Below, in pieces: positions 1-12,962 of a stretch of DNA of 64,000 bases (position 1 is its first letter; each line of letters opens with the position of its first letter). The notes under the pieces are model-generated. The model saw only the letters and a program-made list of their open reading frames with translations. It made no database searches and had not been told where the DNA came from. The stretch is from NCBI GenBank assembly GCA_963969595.1, contig OZ018415.1, positions 8,308,001-8,372,000 on the forward strand, in the 5' to 3' direction. The stretch comes from Neckera pumila. Lineage: Eukaryota > Streptophyta > Bryopsida > Hypnales > Neckeraceae. The translations under genes and the position numbers were made by a program.

Positions 1-3000
1 CACAACTCTCTGTGCAAGAATTGAAAGATGTCAAGAGAGTTAGGGCAATGATACATTGGATCTCTTTTAACGATACTTTGAGCTCATCCATATCAACCAC
101 TATACTTTTGTCTCAAGGATCTATCACCAAGCACAAGCAATCTAGAGACTTTGGCATTCACACTAGAGCATATTCTGGATTCAATGACTATTGATGTTGC
201 CAATACAACAAAAGTATAGATTTGTCTAGAAGCCTCACCGCAAGTAATTCCTATAACTTGTTTTCTATCAATTTTTTGTTAGTGTTGTTTAATTGTTGTT
301 AATGTCATTTGTTCTTTGGGATCCATCCCCTAGCTAGACTGTTGCTGCCTTATTGCATCATCAAAGTCTTGCAACATACTTGGAGGATTCCAATTTACAC
401 TGTAATTGGATTGATGTCACTTGGTGACTTGCTCAACTCTAAAGATGGGATCTTTTAGTTGGTTATTAATATAACATTTCTCTATTTGCTTTATACTACT
501 ACATAAAGGAATGCCAAGAAAGTTGAACTTTGAAGTTCTTTTGGTATAAGCAAGGCCTAAATGGAGTTGGCAATTATAAAAAATTAAAAGTGTATCAAAT
601 GCTTTAATTTTTGTCTCTGGATACAATTATAATTCTACTACTACAGTGTTTCTTAGACACTTTAGTACATGCTGAATGGATAATTTTCAATTGGTCTTGT
701 AGTGCTTTTTGTGTATATTGTTTGGATTCTATTATTATGTTTGTATAGATGATAAACAACAACTATGACAATTATTGTGCAATTAACTTGTTTGCAAGAA
801 GAAACGACTTTCTTTAAGTTGGGTATTATTAGATAGCTTGTCTTTGGAATCAAAATCCAGTTGAATCACCGTTGAATGCGTCTAAAAATATTTTTGGACC
901 ACAAATTTCAATTTGATTTTGTGTTCCTCAATTGCAGAAGGAACTCATAGTTTTTAACCCAGCATCTATTGCTAAAAAAATGTGACTCCTATTGTAGGCT
1001 GCAAGTCTTGATACATAGGAGCATTCGCATTCATGCTCTAAACAAGTAGCCTCAATAACTTTCTAAGGGCCTACATGGAAAAAGGTCCCCTACCTAGGCT
1101 CTTGCAATGTGTATAATTTGAGTAGGCTCTATAAGAACAAGTCTAGGTACGTAACAATGAAAGCCTAGTGCAACCATTCCAGAGTGTAGATGCAGCATAT
1201 CTCTAACATTGTTTGGTAACTTCTGTTTGGTTCCCTACTTCATAGCATTGTGAATTGCTACGGAGGCACCACATGGATGTTTGGAGTTGGGCAAAGGTAG
1301 ACAAGGATGGGCAACTCCTTTTTGAGCAAACAGATAGAAACAAAGAGAGCACTTGCCCTCAATGTCATAAATTGAGGACGACTTTTCTCGAATGTAGGTG
1401 CAGATGCTCTCATTACCCAAAGGGGGTCGAGTTCCACTTTCGAAAAAGAGCAACAGGCGCTCCGTAGAAAATGTGGAAGAACACACACACTGGGTTCCAG
1501 CATCTTGAAGATGCTCGACATTCCGCCCCATTGGGGCAGATATTTCATCATGTGTCTGGCTCCTAGTTTAGATATTATCAGACTCCATGTTGGACAAGGC
1601 TAGTCTAGAACAATATGCGGTAGCCACTCTTTAATTATTCATTACCATTTGTGGCTTAACTTCGATTCCTGCATTTCTGCCCCAACTGAGAGGCAAGGAC
1701 AAACTGCGGTACTTCGCCGTCCGGAGTGAGTGTGTGGTTGCAATTGCAAGAGATGGTTGTGACGCGAGGGTCCCAATAATGGGCCTCTGAAATTCGTGGA
1801 CCATATAATACTAGCACTGTGCTTTACATGGATTTATATGAGCTGAGATTCCTTCCGGCACCCACTGACAATAACAGAAGTACTGTAGCTCGGGTAGGTG
1901 TTTGAAAAGTAGTCAGGAAGATGTGGATCGAGGTAGTCTGCTCGTCAAGCGACCTTTTAATAAGGTGAAAGCACCCCAAACCGTCAATATTAAGTAATTC
2001 AGCACAGTTGGAGGCAACTCTTCCTAAAACTAATATTTTTGTAGTATTTGCAAGTGAAAATCATGAATATTAAAAAAAAATAGATTTTTTGGATGTGGTA
2101 TGTAATTTCTATGATTTTTCAAAGAGACGGCTCCCTACACCATTGAAATTGTCACATCGGTGGATCCAAAACTAAAATCAACAAAATTCTATAGTTAGCA
2201 AATGAGAGTTAGGTATGTGTCCTTCAAATGCGTTAGTGAATCAGAGCCAAGCATTTCAAGGACACATTATTGAGAAAACTAGGTTCAGATTTAGTAACAG
2301 TTTAAGGTACAAGAATGGGAGCAGGGACGCTAATTGGTGCTTCTACCTTAAAAGCTGATTGCATTTTGGGGAAGCTAAAACTGCTTGAAATAATTTTTTA
2401 ATAAATTTTTATATGAAGGAAAATGGAATTGGCATCTAATCCAAGTCGTTTCATATGTTTTGGGCCTTTGTGGAATTAGTTACAAATTTTTGAAGTTGAA
2501 ATGTAGTGGTCATTACAAGTGACCTCCTCCTCAAATGTATAATATTTGTTCATTGAAGAAAGCAAAATATATGGTTGTGCTAGTGGTTGTTTTAAGAGCA
2601 TGGTAAGTTGCTTTTAGAGCACCTTCTTTGAAAGTGGAAGAGGGGTTTGAAAAGACAAGACGGGTCTAAGTGAGATATTAGGAGCCACTCGCAATATGCT
2701 TTGTAGTGCTTATTGGACTGCTTTGGTTGGATTTTGAATTTTTATTTTTGTCCATTTAGCTCTTGGAATGCCTATACATTCATGTATGGCTCTATTTATC
2801 TATTTATTGTCCATAATCATCATTAAAGTTGCTCTTTTACATCCAATTGAGCAGGATTTTCATCCTTTTTATACTTCATTAAGCATTGGTTACATGCTTA
2901 ATTTGGAGGTTTTTTGTACTTAATTTAGATGAAATAAAGATATCATAGACTATACATGATTCAAATATGACACTATAACATTTATGATTAATGAGGCATG

Positions 3001-5579
3001 TGTCTTCTTGGCCAATCCAAAAAAAATTGAGCTACACAATTAATAATAGTTTTCAAAAAGCAGTGGTTACGTCCAAGTTGGCTCCTAATACTTCATTTGG
3101 ACCCAGACCTATCACTAAGGGACACATTGTCAAGAGTGGATTTATGATTTTTTTGGACTAAAAGATTTATAATTCTTTATTTTTACAATGATTTGGAAAG
3201 TCATCCATTGCCTACATTTTGGTTGCAGTGTCTTTAGAGAATTTGTTTATAATGTCTTTTTGAAACCCCCACTTGGTCCATATTGAATCCATGTATGCCA
3301 ATTTTCTTTTTTCTAAATTGCCTAGAATTTTTTATCAATTTTTTTTTATATGAGTGAAAATTTCATTTTGGTGCAATAAAAAATGATTGGCAAGCACTCA
3401 TATCCATTAAACAAAAGGCTTTGTGCTTTTGGAGAATGACAACAATTTGTAGAAGCATATAATCTTGGTATATATTTCTCTATATGGTAGTAGAATATGG
3501 ATCTCACCTAATTCACAATTATGACTCCAAACCAGGATCTTAAGACAAAAGGACTTATTGCACCTTGATGGGTGCTACATATGTTTGGTCCTTGTTTTTT
3601 TGTGCCTTTGGTTGCTTTTGTCTAAAGTCAAGTATGAAGACAGTGACTTCAATGGCATTGGGCACATATACTCACTACTAGAAATCTGTGACCAAAACAA
3701 CGGAAAATCAATAAAAATCCAATAGAATTATACATAATAGAATTGGGTTGATTTTATGTTGCTCTGGCATAGGTGGTGGCTTGATCAATTTAATAGAATT
3801 CTATGAAGATGCCAAAAGATTTATGTTGTTATAGGTACTTTAATTTGAAAAAAAGAATAAATCAACAAAAATCCATTAGATTTTATAAGCAACAGTTTGT
3901 TATTTGTATATGCACACTTCAACTCAATCCCCAATTCAACCATGGTGTGTTTGATGGAGAATCTGGTTTGCAATCTTGAATAAGGTCTCAGGATCAAATT
4001 CCAATGCCAACACATATGTTGACGTGGACTAGTTGTCCTTGTTGACGTGGCGTTGCTATCCCTATTGACGTGACAATTTGACCCACTAAAGTAGCAGATC
4101 TTAATTTTTTTTTTAAATTCCAATTGTCCAAATTTATAGGTCTCGAATAACAGATTTCTATATAATTTTAACCAAGACAACATGACTAGAAACCAATGGA
4201 AACAAACAACAAGTTTTAGTTACCTTTCTCTTGTTTGGGTCGTGGAGGTTCTGATAGTGGTTGGAATTGGTTTCAATTGCTATTTTTTTAGATGGAGTTC
4301 TTTTGTCCTTTCTAAGTTTTTTTTCTTAACTTATCATACTTGCAAAATAATCATTTTGATTTCCTTTTGTGAAAAATGTATACACATGATAGATGGTCCT
4401 AAGCTAGTTGTGGAATCATACATCCACTATGTACATCTTTCACATCAGGGAATCATTATAAATTGTAGGTACAGCAGGTATTTTCCTTTTTCCAGTGGCA
4501 CCAAATTTAATTGATTTGAAACTCCATTGCATTCTCAAATAATGATATTGATACAAAATTGTATTAAAACTTTAAGGTTGGTAGAAATTCCCTATATTTT
4601 GCAACCAATAGAAGATTTCTTTTCTATTGAAGAATCATCACCTTTAAGTTTGTGAAGATTGGTATAAAGACATAGTCATCCCATAAGGACCAATGAAAAA
4701 TGGTAGGCAATTAATCTTCAAGTTCTAATTCTCAAATTTTTGTGTATTCTCTCCAAGCCTTTTTAGGTCAACAAAGACTTGTTTTTAATAGAAAAACTTT
4801 GATTTTGAGTTCTTTCTTTTGCATTGTGTCCTATACATGTTATTATATTTCTAGTGTTACTTTTGCCATTACATCTTTAGTATAAGATTTTGGAATTCTA
4901 AATGAATAAGCACACATTGCTAGTACAATACAATTATGTATTGCCCACAAAACTTCAATGTTGTATTAATCTAATCAAGTTGATTTTTTTACATTTGGTT
5001 TGAAATTGGTTAAATGTTAGATCTTATAGTCAATTCTTCAAATCATTGTGAATTTTTAGATGTTATCCATCTTTAGAGAATGCCTCCATAAGCACCAAAC
5101 ACACTCAATTCCTACAAGTTACTCCCTTGTCTATTAGAGACTGATAATATGAAGTTTGCTCAAGTGTTTGAGATTGCTTTTTACCAATTTCAACAACCTC
5201 TCCAATCCTCACTTTCTCCAAGGAAATGCTATGCAACTGTGATGGCTAATCCTATCTCAAAGCTTTTGTGTGTGGAGTTTAAAATACATAAAATTTCAAA
5301 TATTTGATTACAACTTAAGGTAGTCCAATCCATTTTTGTTCATTATCTAGTTCTACCATCCTACTTTTGGCCCCATTTTTTTCCAAAAATCATCCAAATC
5401 ATTTCATTTCTTGACAAAATCAGTAAATCACCACATTAATGCCAATAAGAGGTAACATGTCAATCCTTTAATGGTAAGCACTTTAGTACTTTAGGATACA
5501 TGGGAGAAATTTAATTATGGTAGAGCAATACATTGTGGTCAAACAACCCATAGTGGACATTAGGAAATGACCCCATCAT
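1..5579. other. Intergenic AT-rich DNA, no gene supported
   Basis: No open frame here resembles a protein family I recognise, and none continues across plausible splice sites. The longest frames (about 60-120 codons, e.g. minus strand 3821-4183 and overlapping frames on both strands at 1235-1551) lack recognisable motifs and look like chance. A sequence starting CACTACTAGAAA at about 3674 resembles a CACTA-type terminus but I found no matching right end. A TTGACGTGG-like motif recurs three times near 4018-4070. Confidence 0.6.
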
Positions 5580-5603
5580 GGGGGGGGGGGGGGGGGGGGG
5601 GGG
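5580..5603 (+). repeat. Poly-G tract of 24 bases
   Basis: An uninterrupted run of 24 G lies in otherwise AT-rich DNA (the last G of the preceding word plus 23 more). Such tracts can fold into G-quadruplexes and are unstable; the exact length may also be a sequencing or assembly artefact. Confidence 0.9.
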
Positions 5604-6885
5604 CAATAAAAATGAGATTTAGGCCCCAATCAATGTATTAGGTGGCACTAATAGAATGATCAGTAACCTCATTAGGAACTTCTAGCTTTTCAATGTAAAT
5701 TCATTGTAAGAAATGACTTTTTAGGCTTTTCACATTAGAAAGTAAAGTGACTGCATTAGGTGAATAAGATGAGCATTATGGATATTGCTTTTGTTGGTTT
5801 TAAGTAGTCTATAGACACTTTTGAGCAAAGTATTTCAAAATTCATTACAAATTCATACTTTGTTGACAAATTATAATTATAATTACTCTCGCCATTTCTC
5901 ACACTTGTCTTTTTGTAAGAGAAAAATTTAGAAAAATTTAGAAATGGCATGAGGGCAAACTCCTAATTGTAACTGCAATGGGCTATTTTACTTTACAGGA
6001 TGCTAATGACTTCACTCTATAAAGGATTTTGTAATTTCAAAGCAAACCACTTTAGAAATTCACAGAAATTACAATTTTAATCAAAAAATTATACGGAATA
6101 ATTCCACTAAGGTTTGATTTGCAAAATCAAGCGCACATCTCTTAGGGTTTGATTTGTGAAATAAGCGTACACCTCTAAAAAATATATGCCCCTCTTGGAG
6201 TTGATCCCAAAATATTCAGATTGCTAGTTTGCATGGTAATAAGCTTGTCTTCCTCATAGTGACATATAGGAACAAAATAGCTGCATTGTCACTAGGAACA
6301 ATTAAGTATTCCAGGTTTGGAGTTCTCTAACTGCTTTTCGCTATCTAGATTTTGCACTGTTTTTCTCTGTTCGTTTTCAACTTCCTGTGTTCTTGAGCTG
6401 CAACCTCATCAAGTCTTCAATGAAATTGATATACATTGGGACACATTCAAATTGCTGTTTAAAAACAAAGCAAGAATTTTCTCAAATGCTGGTCTTCAAA
6501 ACTACAACATGCTTAGCTTGTAACTGAGTTATAAAATCCCAACCACTATGAACAGTCACTAAGAAATGCTTGCATACTGCATTTCCTGCAACTTAAAAAA
6601 CCTGTAATGCAATGCTGAAGATTCACTGTAGCATTCTTCCAATAACTACGAAATAACTTTCCTTATTCTAAACATTCTCTCAAATCCTGGCAAGCAACCT
6701 GGTGTCTGAAGCTTTGTCCATGTTTGAGAAATACCGCAACCTCTTAGAAATGTTTGTCAAATTCCGTAATTTGGCATGCTTCTGGAGCGTCAAAACTGTG
6801 ACATACAAGTCTGCATAATTAGGCTTGTACTTATGTCGTTTGTCTACAATGAAGGTCTCTTCCACAGGAAGAACGGGAGGGTGAT
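5604..6885. other. Intergenic, no gene seen
   Basis: AT-rich DNA without a recognisable gene. A short imperfect direct repeat of about 35 bp (core GGTTTGATTTG) lies at 6109-6143 and 6144-6176. Confidence 0.6.
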
Positions 6886-6983
6886 GGGGGTACAAGATTC
6901 AACATGTAACTTCACCCCCCTGGAATTTCTGTTTTAAGAAAGATTTGGGAGGGTAAAGTTACATGTTGAACATTAGACCCCCC
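6886..6983. repeat. 98-bp foldback repeat
   Basis: Two arms of about 36 bases are inverted copies: the left arm at 6886-6920 and the right arm at 6947-6983 share the core CAACATGTAACTT and G/C runs at their ends. The DNA could form a hairpin with a short loop. No target duplication or coding frame supports a specific transposon class. Confidence 0.7.
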
Positions 6984-7355
6984 GGTATCGCCATCCCGAT
7001 CTCCCTGTGTTCAATGGTTCAACAAAAAAAACCCCAAGCTAGGACTGAAAGAGATCTACAGTTTGAGATAAATGCCAATTTCTTAAGAAAATAACCATAA
7101 TTTTAACAAATATCACTAAAGAAATACTTACAGTCGGGCTCATCAACTTCTCAATGTCGGTACCTCTAGCAGCTGGCCGATGGTACTGTACAGTATAGTA
7201 CAAATTGCTAGCAAATTGACTGTGATGGGACCACGGCAGCAATTCGCCGGTCCATGTGTTCAGAGGGATCTCCGTCTGACTCAAGAACCCATGAGTCTTG
7301 TGAAGAGCCCCCTCTGTGCAACAAGTCATAGTAGTACTCTCCTGTAGCACACTTA

Positions 7356-7494
7356 GGGCCTCTTCACACTATGGTCGTCCAAGTTGAGAGGCAGCAGGAC
7401 TCTACAATATGAATGGTGGAACCAACGGACCTTGCAATATGATTGGTGGAAACGATGGACTCTTGGCTTGGACGGCCATAGTGTGAAGAGGCCT
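7356..7494. mobile_element. PIF/Harbinger-like MITE, 139 bp
   Basis: Terminal inverted repeats of about 35 bp with few mismatches (GGGCCTCTTCACACTATGG on the left; AGGCCTCTTCACACTATGG when the right end is read inverted) are flanked on both sides by TTA (7353-7355 and 7495-7497). A TTA target duplication with G/C-starting inverted termini is typical of PIF/Harbinger MITEs (Tourist-like). It carries no coding capacity, so it must have moved with a transposase supplied elsewhere. Confidence 0.75.
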
Positions 7495-7855
7495 TTAGCT
7501 TCTGGCCATTTGGGGTGACATTTTGTCTTACTAATTGGACTTATCAATAGTACACTTTTTCTTTTTTCCTTGTCTATTTCTTCCAACAAAAACGCCACAA
7601 GATTCGTTGCAATACCGAGTAGAATAGCACCACTCCCAGCCGGTTCACAATGGGAAACTTTTGAGGGACCACTCATTCACTGACAGCTAGATCGAGTAGT
7701 TTATGATCAATGAGCAACAGTATTTGGAAGCAAAGACACTTTGGGCAAGTAAGACAAAGAAAGGCAACCTGAAAAGTACCTGCTTTAACTACCATACCTT
7801 CTATTCTTGCCGGATTCATTGATGATCAAATTATTGACAATATTCTAAAGTACGT

Positions 7856-8096
7856 GCATTGAGGAATTAAGAATAGTATTTGATTCTTTACATGAATAAC
7901 ACACGTGCCAAGGATCTAATTCCTCAGTTCAAAGAAGTTTCCTACTATTGTAGAATTCATTCTTTTAAGAAGCTTCTTTTTACTGTAGAATTTTTGTCTT
8001 CTTTTGTAAGAAGCTTTTTTGAACTGAGAGACCAAATCCTTGCCACGTGCACAACTCCTGCAAAGAATTAGATGCTGTTCCTTAAGTCCTCAATGC
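7856..8096. repeat. Foldback element, 241 bp
   Basis: Both halves are inverted copies over roughly 105 bp each. The outer ends read GCATTGAGG and CCTCAATGC; inner matches include the CACGTG(C/G)CAAGGAT blocks and the CAGTTCAAA(G/A)AAG blocks. It is almost entirely arm with a short centre, like a MITE or foldback transposon or a hairpin-RNA source. No clear target duplication was seen. Confidence 0.75.
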
Positions 8097-11000
8097 AACA
8101 AATACTTCATAATGTTGTCCAGAATAATTTGCAAAAGTACCATCCTTGATTCCCCTGAGTTGCTTTTAACTACTTGAAGTTTTGCCGTACAATATGCTGC
8201 ACACACGTGTGTCTAATTAGTGTGGGTTTCGTAATATATCGGACCCCTCACTGTCGTAGAAACATAGAAATGCTATGAATAAACAGGTGGAATGGCAGTT
8301 AAAGCATCGCTCGATAAACAAGTGGTCCACACCAATGAGATTTCTCTGGTACGTACGGAAACACAATAACTTTACCCCATCGATGACGAAGCTCGGTCAT
8401 CGATTCTTCGACTACAGCAACAGTGTACCGACGCTTCTGGATGAACGCCAAAATTCGATAATCCGAACTTCAGAATTCTATTGCAGCTCATCGCCCAAGT
8501 GTTTCCTAGAATACGGCCACGAGTGCATGCAAGTGGACTTTTTAAGCATCAAGCTGGTCCATACCAGTCTACAAGGTAAACAAAAAAGTTGTTGCACTAT
8601 TATTGAGGTTTAAAATGAAATAAATGAGATAGTTAATATACGTGCCCAGTTGCGTACATACCATATATAGAGGTACAACGTAATGCCGAAATACCTGGCG
8701 ACTTAGTTGGATTGATACAAGTTCAAGTCGCTTGGTCGCCAGGAATTAAAATTTGTGTGCTTGCTGCACCTGCACACACAAGCACGGTCTATCACTTGAC
8801 AAGAAAATACTGGCATCAGATCGATGTCTGAATGTGGAAACTATCACATTTCCAAATGTATACGTACCTCACAGTCATGTTAAGCTACTAGATTTCAGTA
8901 ATATTTGGTGCAGTGCTGCAGTTTTCGTTACCCTCAGATCTATAACCGTCCTAGTTTTTAGAGGTCTCAGCCAATTTTAGAGGACTAAAGCAGGTCATTG
9001 TAATATACTGTTTATGACTATGAATATCTCAGCTTTACTAGATATTTTCTCCTATCCGGAACTGAGAATAACTGGCGCAAATGAGAACAGCAACTCGGTG
9101 TTCAGAGTTTCCAGCTATTCCAGTCAAAAATTGGCCCACATCATGAAGAATGGTCTAATCCGAGCACCAGTCCTCGCAATTCAATGACAAATGTGCGGTT
9201 CGAGAAACACCCAAGCGTGCAAGGGCACATTTCAGGGCACACAACCAGAGAGATTTCATTATCTATACCATGCCAGTCCTAGTTTTGTGCAAACGAATGT
9301 CGCAATTTCTGATGTTACAATCGTAAGAATTTAAAGAAACTGACGATTCAAGGAGGTTTAAAGTTGGGCGACTAAGATTCTCGTTGCTTCCCGGCCTGAC
9401 GGCAATATCAGACGATTCCTTGAAAATTTTGCACTAGCCACTAGAAATGGGAGGATAACAGCAAAGATAATTAGCAATTCGTTCTACCGTAATGGCTACA
9501 TTCCAACGCCAGTTCTTTTGACTTACGTCTACATAAACTCAAAAAACTAGGACAAGTAAACCTTTACGTTTCAAGACGCACGTCATGACAGGTGCCAAAG
9601 TAGTGGCATACCGTGCGTCAAAGTAACGAAATTGACGTTAGCAGCAAATAGCAAAATCAGTGGCACAAAAAAGTCCCTATTGGCAAGTCAGTAAATGGGG
9701 AATGACAATACGGGAAATTGCGGTAATCTCCCTGAGTTTCTGAAATCTGAGATCATAGAGTTCAAAAATCTAAAACTGGTAATCTAATTCTAGTTCCAGA
9801 TGGCATCCTAAACCCACAGGTATACCAGCCACTGTGACACCTAACATCCGATCCGAGTAACCAAGTTAGCACATCCAAACTCAAAACTCTTGACATTCCA
9901 TCCGAACTCAAAATTTCTTGGCATTCTAGCTGTGAGAGAGAGCAAGAGGAATTAAGAGCTAGCATTTAAATGAGCCTTTTATAACAAGCAATTCCATTCA
10001 GTACCATCATCCCAAGAGTCCCAGATCACAAATCAAAATTGCAGTTGCTCGAAAACCAAGATTTCTCTCAATGACTTCCTACGGACGGTTTTTTCAAATG
10101 CCAAAATGGCCATTGATGTGCTTCTGAGCACCAAAATTTGTCCTCGAAGCTCTAAGACTTGGGACCTTCAAGTACATGCAACTCTGAGTACGAGGACTGG
10201 CCGGTACAGATATGAGATTTCATTTGGGCCAGTCGAACTGTGCCAAGCTAGATCAATCACAAAAACAACGAATATGACCATGTGGTGAATCAATTAACTG
10301 ATAGTACAGTACGCATTAAACCTGCGATCTGAAGCAACTTATCAGCTTCGACTCAAAGCGTGAAAGAGGAAATAACACCACACAGAATGTTCGAACCTCT
10401 TGTGACTTCACACAATCACGCTCGACAAGTCTTCAAGTATCATAAATTGGTATCATTCCACTACATCATCACTTTTCAGGACGCACAACGCTAGAAATAC
10501 ATCTATAATTATAATCTAGACTTACAGTTTTTAGAAACGTAATGTATTTGTCTAGATGTATGGCACCATTTTTGGTGCCATCAGTAGTCAAGTTAAGGAA
10601 ACTGATGATACAAAAAAATTGCAGAAGCAATTTAGCAGCCACAATTCAACTTTTGACCATCATTCAAAGTAGACAAAATAATATTATTAACCAGGCAGAT
10701 GGAGACATGTTTATAGCTAGAACTTGTATAGCTTGTTGGTCTTTCATTTACTCGAGGTTAAGGTGGAACAGGATCTCAAATTGGTCATTTAAACTCATGT
10801 GCATAGATGAAGACAAAATTAAAATTCAATGTATTTTTTTCTTGTCATTAATAGAGGAATGTTAATCATAAAAGTTCAAGAAAATCTTTGCATTTTATTT
10901 GGAGAAGTTTTGCAAATTTGGCAAATTCTAAAGTGAGACTTAAAAAATCCTAAAGAATTATATATTAAGTGCACCTTTGAATTGTCGTCGCAAAGACTCA

Positions 11001-12454
11001 AAACTTTCACCAAAGTCTCTATTACATTACAAGAGCTAGAATTGGGAGTAAAATGTTTTATATCTTTTAAATTAAAGAGTACACAGAGACAATTTCAGAA
11101 TATTGTAACTTAGCCATTTATTGAGTGAATGTGAGGGACGTTTAGCCTTGCATAATAACATAGTGAAGAACTCTGAGAAATCCTCAGTGCGTTACTGGTT
11201 AAAGTAGCATGAAACTCTTACACTAGAGGTAGCACGAAACTCTTACACTAGACTACTATCATTCGACAGTCTGCCTATGCGCAAACGCCATTTGGAGAGA
11301 CAAATGTATGGCTGCCAGCAGAAAATGGCATCAATGTTCCAGCGAGTCAAACGGTAAATTCATGAACACCCCCGTTGACACCCCAGTTCCAGATCGATTC
11401 GTCACATACGCACGGACGTACGCTCTAACTAAAACTACCACAGGCTTTAGATTCCAAATCTTGATTAAAGAACAACGAATATTGGTGTCAACAGGTTCCA
11501 GACATTCACAGCTTGAGTGCTCAGTGCCGGTAGACATTACAGAATGTTCCGAACGTTCGGTTAATTAGTAGTTACGGTTCTAGCTCAGTCTTAGTTTTTC
11601 TTTTCTTTTCGGAGGAATATCAGTACTTGTACACCAATACAAGTCTTGCACTCTACAAGTTTGTTACAAACTTGTATTTCGTTAAAATGGCGGTATTCCA
11701 CAAACCGTGGCACTTTCACGTTTAGACCGTGCGGTCTGAAATCTATACCCGTCCTAGAAAGAATGGAAAAATACTGTGTCATCACACCATCTCCTGGAAC
11801 AGCAGGGGGCCGGGGAGCACTTACTGCAATCACGTCGCCTGAGATTCCACGGTAATAGGGTACTTTTGTTGCAGGACGCCACGCCCTCGTCTCCAAATCC
11901 CTGGTGACATGATTCTGAAAACATTCTGGGGTGTTGCCTGCGCTTTCTTCCTTTCTTCAACAGCTTCCCAATTGCTTTCGCCGACCGAACAAAACAACCC
12001 CGCCCACGTCCTTGATGTCAGTCAGTATTGTTTCATTACTGCAACTTTCACGAAAGCATGTGATCGAGTTCTAGCTTCACGTCTTCGATCTCCTGTCCAC
12101 GGCGGGCTTCCCAGTTAGCCAATTCTTACCATGAGCTGCAATTCCAACCAAATACGTACCACACAGGGTTTCCCTACTTGAACATAGTTTTTCAATATCG
12201 ACAAGTCCAGCTTCCTGTCAATCAAATTCAATGGTGGTAGCTACTGCCACCCAGGATATATTCTCGCCAGAACTCACTTTAGAGTTTAGAGAAGGGGATC
12301 CTAAGAAAGGGGCCGGTTAGCGTGTCAAATCCGGATTCATCACCGTACCCCTTGGGCCTGCGTCCGATCGAATTCCAAAGTAGATATACTGTTCATTCGA
12401 CCTTGCCAAGTGTTCCGTGGCCTGCACTGTCAGAGGAAGTGGGAGGAGGTGCAC
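8097..12454. other. Intergenic, composition nearer balanced; no gene recognised
   Basis: Open frames of 60-112 codons on both strands (e.g. 8275-8613 plus, 9762-9965 minus, 10106-10288 plus, 11308-11568 plus, 11591-11896 minus) show no known domain. Small hairpins are visible: 8694-8743 (arms CCTGGCGAC/GTCGCCAGG) and about 9572-9620 (arms GACGCACG/CGTGCGTC). A short direct repeat (GAAACTCTTACACTAGA) lies near 11209-11252. Unrecognised or highly diverged exons cannot be excluded. Confidence 0.5.
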
Positions 12455-12962
12455 TCACCGGGTGTCGTCCTCGGAAGTTAGGGTCGCGCCAGTTGCATGC
12501 CAACCCTCAACCATGTCGACAGATGTCCAAACTTGGCAGATGGAGAAGCACTTGCTTAGAAAATTCCAGCAGGGGTTCCGGCCTAAATAATTGATTCGTA
12601 CGTGGTCGGCATCGCGACCTTCGGTTAACCGGCCGGGCAAGCGCATCAATGGGCGCCATTCCTGTACTGCGACCGAAGGAGCGGGGGCGGCAGTTGCAAA
12701 GCCGCGCGCTCTCGAAGGCATCGAGAGAAGGGGCGACGGGCTTTGGGTACTAGGACAGGGGACCGTGGAAGACGAAGACGAAGTCGAAGTCGAAGAAGGA
12801 AGGTGCAATGTTCCCCTGTTCAGTTTTAGTTGGCTCCCTGGGGCCGAATTGCACTATTGCAAAGTAATTCTCTACGTAACCTTAAGAGGAGTCCCAATTG
12901 TGAAGCCCTCTGTGTCTCCAAACTTGTTGAAAGTAGAGACGTCTCTACCATTCCTTCAATGA
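12455..12962. other. GC-rich patch with overlapping frames on both strands
   Basis: This patch is much richer in G and C than its surroundings. It carries open frames on the minus strand (12455-12808, 117 codons; serine-rich start, then a stretch reading GFATAAPAP that would suit an organelle presequence) and on the plus strand (12591-12962, 123 codons, with an acidic DEDEVEVEE run). I recognise neither product. A GC-rich first exon or promoter is one reading; overlap from GC-rich codon bias is another. No downstream exon was found in either direction. Confidence 0.25.

Noticed and set aside
3674..4856. Possible CACTA element from CACTACTAGAAA to CTAGTG
   Set aside because: The ends match for only about ten bases after adding a gap and no target duplication is visible.
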